This document shows positions 56,295 through 64,000 of a stretch of DNA of 64,000 nt, piece by piece. Numbering within the stretch: the stretch's first letter is position 1; the number at the start of each line of letters is the position of its first letter. Origin of the DNA: Odobenus rosmarus divergens (taxonomy: Eukaryota; Chordata; Mammalia; Carnivora; Odobenidae). The stretch covers positions 62,001 to 126,000 of the forward strand of contig NW_004451529.1 in the NCBI RefSeq assembly GCF_000321225.1, read 5' to 3'. The position numbers and the translations under genes were made by a program. The notes beneath the pieces were generated by a model that had not been told where the DNA came from, ran no database searches, and saw nothing but the letters and a program-made list of their open reading frames with translations.

Positions 56295-59200
56295 GTGAGA
56301 CTGTTTTTCATTGAACTTCATTTGTAAGGAATCTGCCACCCTCTGTGAGAATTCCTGTATCCCTAAAAGAGGCTTGCAGTCTCCTTTTTCTTCTCCTCTT
56401 CCCCACACTACCAAGCAGGAAGTGCTCAGTGGCCGCTGCCCTGGGGCTCTGGCTGAGCCTGCTCCAGGCCACTCCTTAATTGGCTAAAGGAGATCTGGCT
56501 CTTTTCTAAAAAGCAGGGGCCACATTAGTGGCATTATCTCTGTGGCAGGGAAAAAAAAACATGTTTTTCTGGCTGCCTAGACTCAGCAATAAAGCAGAAT
56601 ACCCAAGCGCTTGATGTAGGCATTCTGTTATTTACGTCTCCAGAAGGGTTAAATTTCACAACAGACGTTATTGCTACCTATCTAGACTACTGTGGTTTGC
56701 GTTCTAACCTCACCATTTGATTGCCAACTTGATTTTTTTTTCCTGGATAGGGAATTTTACCCCCTAAAAATCCCTGGGTGGGAAATTGAAAATTTCTCTT
56801 CTGGAATGCTCGAATTGTGTATCTATGAAGCAGTTTAAAGCTGTTGGGTCTGTGCTGTGAATCTGGGAAGTCTGGCTTGCTTGTTTTTTGATTTCCTGAA
56901 CAAGAGGAAAATCACCCTTCCTCACTTCCTACCAAGGGTTAAAATTAAATACCCACAATCGCTGGTGCAGGGTTTCTTTTTAGTGGTTTGAGAACTATAC
57001 CTAGCAACTGTTCTATAATGTAATTGGTCTACAGTAGTCCTATACCATTATTTGGTAATTGAACAAGAATAATTAAGCTTTGTCTATTTTATACAGTGGA
57101 GTTTAATACCATTCCAGACTGTTCTTTCATTATGGTTCTGTCATATTTGAGTCTTTTCAGAAGTACAATGTTGACTGAATTTAACACTTTTCTCTCATGT
57201 ATCTCTCTTCAGTCTAGTTCATCTCTGTTTATATTATCTTTGCAATTATCAATTCAGTCTTCATGTGTGTATTTGCATGCAGGTATCATCCCCCTTGTTC
57301 AATCATAACAACATTTTAGGTAGCTGTATACATGAGGGGTTTTTCACCCTGAAGAAAGTCTGTTTATCATTGTGAGATGAAGTTAGAAGCAATGACCAGC
57401 ATATAATTATGGGGGAGGGGGTATTTTTGAGAAATACAATTTCTTTGTCATTTAAGAAAGAAATAAAAAGAGTTCAATACATATGTTTTAGTGCCCAGGT
57501 GAGGTCATCAGTGCTCACTTGAATTCTGTTTCCCCGAATCTCATTTTTCTTAATGAAAGAGAAAACTGAAGGTTTATGTTCTATTAGAAAGGAGTTTTTG
57601 TTTTTTTTTTAAGTGAAATAAACATTTTATTCAGGAGCTCTAACACTGTTAAGTGCTAAAGTATATTTCAACAAATTCTCTACATCTCTTTGAGAAGTCC
57701 GTTTTGGGTCTCATATACTTTCGTATACTTAAAGACTACTTAACTCTGTGGCTCCAGGGCTCCCACTCCTAACTTTCCAGTAACCTGGTGCTGCCTTCCT
57801 TTGGCATTTTACACTTTCAGTGCTTTGAAGGAAAACATAAATGGATAACTAAGACTGTCTCTCATACTTAAATTTGCATTAGGGTTGAATTTAAACTGCC
57901 TCTAGTTTAAAACAGATTATCAGCAATAAAATCCACAAGGAGGTGGGTTCATAAGCTTCAGATCTTCTGGAAGTCATGTGGATCTGTATGTCGCAACCAT
58001 ATGAAGTTGGCTTGGTTGCCCAGTTAGATATTCAAGGTAGTATGTTTCTCAGGTTGTTTTGGGCTCTCACATTCAGAGTCTAGGTAATGGTGCCATTTGC
58101 ATTACATATGAAAAGTATGTACTGAGTTGTCTATAGGGTCATTTGACAATCTCTGATTTTGTTATACAATATTGTACTTAAAAGATTATTGATAGAACTA
58201 GGGTACTCTACAGTTTGGGAAATCACATGCCCTTTAATTAGCAATATGGCTGTGAATTAAGATAAGCTATCCAATGAGTTACTGCGTAAAGTTTATTTAG
58301 CATGTGTACCAGGTGGAAGTACAGTTGTTCAGCCTTGTGTTATTGGACTGGCTAATGATGTGGGATCGATGGCTGATATGCACAGGGTGGTCCTGAGAGG
58401 AATCCTGCCACATGCAATATTGCAATCTTTCCATTACCACTCAAAAGGGCAGGCACTGAAGTTTTGGTTTTTAGATAAGTTTTAAACATGAATGCATGTA
58501 GGTTAAACACATGTAAATACTTCATTTTACTTTAAAGATTCCAGTAGTTTTTCTTTTTTCATGTAAGTTAATTTTCTTGATAGACCGATCAAATAAATCA
58601 AGATTTGCTAAGACAGTGTTGTAGATTTGGACTTTGAGCCTTACTCATTGTCCCCTGATTCACAGAGGGACCATCAAACTACTAGAATACCAAGCACATT
58701 TGAAAAATTTTTTTTAAGTTTTCTTTAAATTACATTTGAAATTTTTGCTTCTAGTCCTTCAGAGATACACCTACTAAAGAATAATTTCCCTTTAACAAAT
58801 CAGGTACAAGTACTTCATTTCAGATATTACCCTAAGGCATAAATTCTATGTGCTGACTCACCGAACACACGTTTCTTTGGTGAAATTAAAATACCGAAGC
58901 AAGAGATACAGGTATCCTAGATACCAGCTAAGTAATGTTTCCCTCTCCTAAAGCCTGTGCTTCCAAATGATTTCAGACTTCCAAAAATCTGTCTCTACTG
59001 AATAGAAATCCTGTTAGACACTATAAAGGAAGAAAAAGCCATTTGTGGTAAAAATAGTGAAGGTAAGAAAGAGAACCATACCTAGATTTAAAAAAAATAA
59101 TCCCCTAAAATAATCAAATCTAGAATTTGCTGCTTATCGGAGGCCCTTGAAGAAAGATTGATCATCCAAGAGTCGTGAGAGGTTCAGAATAGAAGCATCT

Positions 59201-60566
59201 AGAGCTAACACCCAAATGTTAGAACTGTTCCTTTCCACCCACCCTGCTTCTTTAAAAAAAAAAAAAAAATCACTTTAAAATGTGATACTCTTGCACTGAA
59301 TTTTTCAGTGGGAAAAACACACTCAAAATGGTATCATCGGTGACACATAGCCAGAGTCCATACTCTGTAAGTGTGTGAAATTTGAAGAAAAAGGAAAAAC
59401 TTTCATTCTACTCCTGTTCAAAATCTCCCTTTTCTCCCTTTAGATTTTATTAGCTGTTATATGGCGTGGGAAGTTATTACCAGATCATTCTATATTAATA
59501 TCAGTGTTGGCTATAGTTTCAATACTGATACTGTGGGCACTGTGCACAGTGAATCCAAAGGAGGATTGATTACTGAAATGAAAAACCAGAGGAGCAAATA
59601 TGTCTCCCATTCTTCTGTTTTAACTGCTGCAAGGATTGCTCATTGAAGAGAGATTACAACTCTTAAAACTTAAAGACTCAAATATAAAAGTTGCCATGCA
59701 TACTTCTGATGCCCTTCAAAATGTAAAAGTCAATTTTTATATTAAAATAAGTCCTACATCTACTTTTTAATTTGCATTTTATTAATTGTAGCTTTTTAAC
59801 ACTGGGTGTGCTTGAAGTGGAGCTTTTATGAATTCATAGAACAAATTTATGTTGGTGTCTGTCATGTGCCTGGCAATTTGCTTAATTCATTTTACTGGAG
59901 GAAGTGGGAAGGATACCTAAATTAACATCCTACTTAAACAAACAAACAAAAATCCTACTTACCTTTTCCCTCTGGATATTTCTCTTTACCTACTTGAAAG
60001 GAAACAGAAGTAGGACTGGTTGAAATGTTTTTAATTGTCCAGGTAATCTTTTTATATAATTCTATTCAAATGAAGAAAGAAGTAATATTCCCTTTGGAGG
60101 TGTAATTGATAAACATGTTCCATATCATCACTTAAAAGGATTTGACAGCAAGTTTGGGGAGCAAAAGATGAGTATTAATAAAACCACTAATTTTCAAAAG
60201 TTGTCATTTATTCTTATTTAAAAGCTGATAAGAGTTCTGTATTTTGCAAGGGAAGAAAACATGTCTTTGCTTACTTAGATTTCCCTAACTCTAGTCTGTG
60301 TTACCTTCTGGCTAATATTACTTAACAAATAATGTCAGGAAAGCAATTGCATTTTCATTATGATACTTTTCCCTCATGATCATTCTGAAGGCAATATAAA
60401 AAAACTCTAAGAATTTCCCAGTTGAAGAACAGCCTTTCCAGCTGAAACCAGTTCTTCTAACCTGACGGAGTTCTGTTGTAGTGAGCACAGATGGATAACG
60501 ATATCCAGAAGCTGGCCTCTCCTCTTTTGGATACTTGGTTTGGTCCTTGAAATGTTAGTCTGCCTT
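56295..60566. other. SINE-free unique DNA after the exon
   Basis: About 4.3 kb with no carnivore SINE, L1 or recognisable L2. Presumably intron if the exon is real. Poly-A/T runs lie near 57602 and 59255; an AAAC run lies at 59937-59950. No further exon with paired splice signals and a convincing frame was seen. Confidence 0.45.
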
Positions 60567-60582
60567 TTAGGGGTACATTTTT

Positions 60583-60774
60583 TTTTTAAAGATTTTATTT
60601 ATTTATTTGACACAGAGAGACAGTGAGAGAGGGAACACAAGCAGGGGGATGGGAGAGGAAGAAGCAGGCTTCCTGCTGAGCAGAGAGCCAGATGTGGGGC
60701 TCGATCCCAGGACCCTGGGATCATGACCTGAGCCAAAGGCAGACGCTTAACGACTGAGCCACCCAGGTGCCCCA
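60583..60774 (-). repeat. Carnivore SINE with TSD
   Basis: Minus-strand copy. TSD TTAGGGGTACATTTTT (60567-60582) and TTAGGGGTGCATTTTT (60775-60790), one difference. Confidence 0.96.
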
Positions 60775-61050
60775 TTAGGGGTGCATTTTTAAGGCTTGGG
60801 TCTTATCACAAGATCATGTGGTAAGCTTCTCTTCATTGTCGGGGTAGACAGGTAGCATTCATACATACAATTGTAAACTTAATTATAACCGTTAATTAAG
60901 TTTACATCTCCGTAGCCACTTTATTAATAAGCCATGTGAAGTCATGTTTTAGTTTCATAGAAAGCGCTGCTACTTATATTTTGGACTAATATTGTTACAT
61001 TAATGCTTGACAGTTGTGAAGCATATATATTTAACAAGATGATATGTACA

Positions 61051-61244
61051 GGGGCACCCGGGTGGCTCAGTCGTTAAGCATCTGCCTTCGGCTCAGGTTA
61101 TGGTCCCAGGGTCCTGGATCGAGCCTGGCATCAGGCTCCCTGCTCGGCGGGAAGCCTGCTTCTCCCTCTCCCACTCTCCCTGCTTGTGTTCCCTCTCTCG
61201 CTATGTCTGTCTGTCAAATAAATAAAATCTTAAAAAAAAAAAAA
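61051..61244 (+). repeat. Carnivore SINE with TSD
   Basis: Plus-strand copy with head GGGGCACCCGGGTGGCTCAG. The 10-bp TSD GATATGTACA lies at 61041-61050 and 61245-61254. Confidence 0.95.
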
Positions 61245-61254
61245 GATATGTACA

Positions 61255-63275
61255 ATATAATTCAAACTTTCTTAAATATGTGTGTAGGGATAGGAAAAAA
61301 TGATTATAAGCAATGTAACAAAATGTTAATTATGTTTATCTCTGGGTAGTGAGACCTCTTAGGCTTTTAAAAAATATTTTCCGTTTTGGGGAAAGTGAAT
61401 ATGTCATCAATAAAAAAATGTAGAATCCCACTATGTATATACACACACATATGTATACAAATTATGATTTTTACAAAGTATTTTAAAAAACCAAACAACT
61501 TTCTGGTAAATTCTTAGTGAGGTATCCAAATTTTTGCAGACCAAGAGGTATCTATTCCTCAATTGTAGAAGGAAAAACCTCTCACATCATTTCAGCTATA
61601 TCAGAAAATGGAGAGTTACCCCTATAAATTTATAATCTGCTTATGGCATAAAAAGGTATTTGGAGGTGATACTTAATGATTATGGAAGTCTCTTAAAGAT
61701 AGAAAATTGGAGGAAAAAGCCCTTTAGAATCAAAGTAGGACTGCAGATTATCTTCTGGAGCAATGTCAAGCAAGGTTTTTGTTAATATACTTTTTGCTTA
61801 TCGGCGTGTTCCCTACCCCCCCCCCACCAGGGTTGTCTTCTGGCATATATATATGTATATATATATGGTTTTTTTTAATTCACAATGAAATTAGCTTTAT
61901 TTCAGTCCATGACAGGAATATAAGTTCTTACAACTTAGACTGCCTGCTTTATGGAATTAAAAATATCAGTGAGAGCAGGGTACTGTTTTTAGCTACTAAA
62001 ATATCAGTACCTGAGCATATTTGAGCAACACAGAGACAACTTTCCAAACTGTCATCCCTTATATTTGTTTTGGGGTTCACCAAATGCACTCATAGGACTT
62101 ACCTTATTTCCTTCTCAAATACTTGATGTTGAAGATGCTCCCTTCTTGAAGTAGAACAGTAAAGATGTAGGCAGCACCACAATTTAGCCAGAGTTGGGAT
62201 CAGAATGAATTTATGTCATCCTTTGCAGCCTTGTTTGAGTGTCTTTAATTGCCAACTACTTTCTAGAAGCTGGGATTAGGGGACCGAATACCATGCAGTT
62301 TCCACATGTCTGTCTACCTGAGTCGTTCTGCCTTGTGATCGTTAGAGCGCCTCTCTGACAGGGCTTAGCTGAGTGGGCCATGGGGTCTAGAGCATCATTA
62401 ATGCAAGCAGTCTCTTGGAAAGGACAGTCACAGGGCACTCTGAATTCTGGTTTCCAGAGACTCAGCCCCAGCTGGGCTTTAGCCCCACCCAGGTGGGGAG
62501 CTTCTTGCTGCACCTCCCCTGAGTGGGTAGCCTCCTTCAGACAGCATCTCTTTGACCTGGCCACCCCTGCCTGACCAGAGGTCACATGTCACAGGCTGTA
62601 TGATTCCTCATCTTTAATCCTCACCTTTCTGCTCTTGCACGAACTCAGAGGCTGGACTTGAAATTAGGCCGTAGGCAGTATTAGGTAATCATGCTACTGC
62701 CTTCAGGCAAAGAACTGCACCACCATTTTGGGGCCATCTGTTACCAGGTAACTAGAGCTTGGTTGCCCAGAAAATAGAAGCAGTGGCCTCAAAGGCTTTG
62801 GGGTGGGGAGGATAGCTGGTCATCCTGCTTCCCCACAAACTCCAGAAGCAGTGTGTCTTGAGTTTTCCCGACAGTCACCAGAGAGCTGATCATCAAAGCC
62901 AGTATCACGGTGAGAAAGGAAGACTGGGGATGTAGTGTGTCTGGTATATCTGGCAGCTGGATGCTTTCCCAGCAATTGAGCAGTTGATACTTTGGTCAGA
63001 GAAGCACTCTTTTAGGCTGATGTTTCCATAACAGTCTTTAACAACTAAGTTAAGGTGAGTTGATAGCACTCTGTCGCGCTAAACATTCTACCACTTATCA
63101 TTGCCATCGTGTCCAAGTATCCAGGAGGGAGGAAGTCAATCTGAGATGTACCGAGGCTTGTTTTTCCACTGCTACTGTTAGCCTAGCTCTACTTTCTGAT
63201 TTAAAGCTGAGGCAACCTGGTACCCCTGTGGAAATGCCTGCTGTATGTTTAAAAGGTAAGGGAGATGAAAGTAGA
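61255..63275. other. Unique DNA
   Basis: No gene or assigned repeat. An AT microsatellite (ATATATATGTATATATATAT) lies at about 61846-61866. A GC-richer part at 62256-62585 contains a 109-codon minus-strand open frame without motif or splice support. Confidence 0.45.
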
Positions 63276-64000
63276 ATTCATTCATTCAGTAAATTTTAAT
63301 TGAGTACCTCCTATATTCCGATTATTATTCTTGTCACTGTGGATACAGCAATGAACAAGACAGACAAGGCCCCTTTCCTTAGGAGGAAACAGATGTAAAA
63401 TGGGAAAATGCGTTGGTGGAAAATTAGTTGATGGGCTGGGGGTGGGGGAGAATTTAAGTGCTCAGGAAAGGCCTCGCTCAGATTTTACATTTGAGCTAAA
63501 AATCTAAATCACAAAAAGTTGCTATCTTTATGAAAATCTGGGAGAAGACTGTCCAGGCAGAAGGAACAGCAAGGGCAGTTGCCTTCAGTTAGGAATGAAC
63601 TTGGTGTGTACAAGAAACAGGAACAAGGCCAGTGTGCCTGGAGCTTGAGAACAGGAGGGAGATGTGGTTCAAGATGAGGTTGGAGGGGAAGGCAGGGGCT
63701 CCAGATCATGAAGGGTCTTGTGGGCCATTGTAACAATTTTGGATTTCATTCTGAGCACAGTAGGAAGCTCCGGAGGGCTTTACACAGAAGAACCACATGA
63801 TGTGAAAGGGTATCATCTGGCTATGATAAGGAGAGTGGATTGTGGGGAAGGAAATGGAAACGGAGAGACCAGTTGATGGGTTACTGCAGTGGCTCACCTA
63901 GGAGATGACATGTCTAATGGCTTGGGGACCAGGGTGCTGAAGATGACTCAGGCCCTGGGAAGAGCAGGAATTTCTCTGACTTTTCTTTCAGGACAGCCTT
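63276..64000 (-). repeat. L2 LINE 3' part, minus strand
   Basis: Antisense L2 from its 3' end (ATTCATTCATTCAGTAAATT, GAGTACCTCCTATATTCC, GGATACAGCAATGAACAAGA) into coding sequence. The minus-strand frame at 63509-63736 reads LQWPTRPFMIWSPCLPL-like, typical of the L2 reverse-transcriptase C-terminal region but off-frame and broken. It runs past the window edge. Confidence 0.8.

Noticed and set aside
62256..62585. 109-codon minus-strand frame in GC-richer DNA
   Set aside because: No recognisable domain, no convincing splice sites, and the plus strand is also open; probably chance.

Overview
This window is ordinary mammalian nuclear DNA, and it comes from a carnivore. The marker is a tRNA-headed SINE (the CAN-SINE or SINEC type) that opens with a variant of GGCRCCTGGGTGGCTCAG, passes through a CT-rich body and ends in AAATAAATAAAATCTTT-An. 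I count about 45 copies or fragments, many flanked by clear target-site duplications (TSDs). The sequence form of the copies suits an arctoid caniform (bear, seal or mustelid group) better than a cat, but I cannot name the species from sequence alone. The rest is AT-rich sequence with L1 and L2 LINEs, MIRs, one MaLR-type LTR and a few DNA-transposon fragments. Most open reading frames in the window are repeat-derived or chance ORFs.

Layout. 1-11.8 kb: mostly unique DNA with MIR, L2, old L1 and scattered SINEs, including two nested SINE pairs. 11.8-19.6 kb: a minus-strand L1 of about 6.3 kb (called L1-A here), flanked by fragments of an older minus-strand L1. L1-A has lost the start of ORF2 and carries an inverted extra copy of part of its own ORF1. 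19.6-28.3 kb: unique DNA, SINEs, L2, MIR and a DNA transposon broken up by opposed SINEs. 28.37-36.45 kb: a three-layer nest, in which an old plus-strand L1 holds a younger plus-strand L1 (L1-B, lacking the endonuclease region), which in turn holds seven SINEs. 36.6-54.5 kb: SINEs, many L2 fragments (mostly minus strand), MIRs, and a GC-rich block at 51.9-52.7 kb that may be a decayed retrocopy. 54.47-60.57 kb: about 6.1 kb with no recognisable SINE or L1. It contains a small CpG-rich patch, an 89-bp purine-pyrimidine alternating tract and one convincing exon-like reading frame (56068-56294, plus strand). 60.6-64 kb: two SINEs, unique DNA and the start of a long minus-strand L2.

The exon-like segment is the only candidate for host protein-coding sequence. 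It has a strong acceptor, a strong donor and 75 open codons with a protein-like translation, but I do not recognise the gene. The window therefore looks like intergenic or large-intron DNA around one exon, possibly an alternative 5' exon. I found no tRNA gene, rRNA gene, CRISPR array, operon or complete protein-coding gene. Boundaries of old repeats are approximate because they were read by eye.
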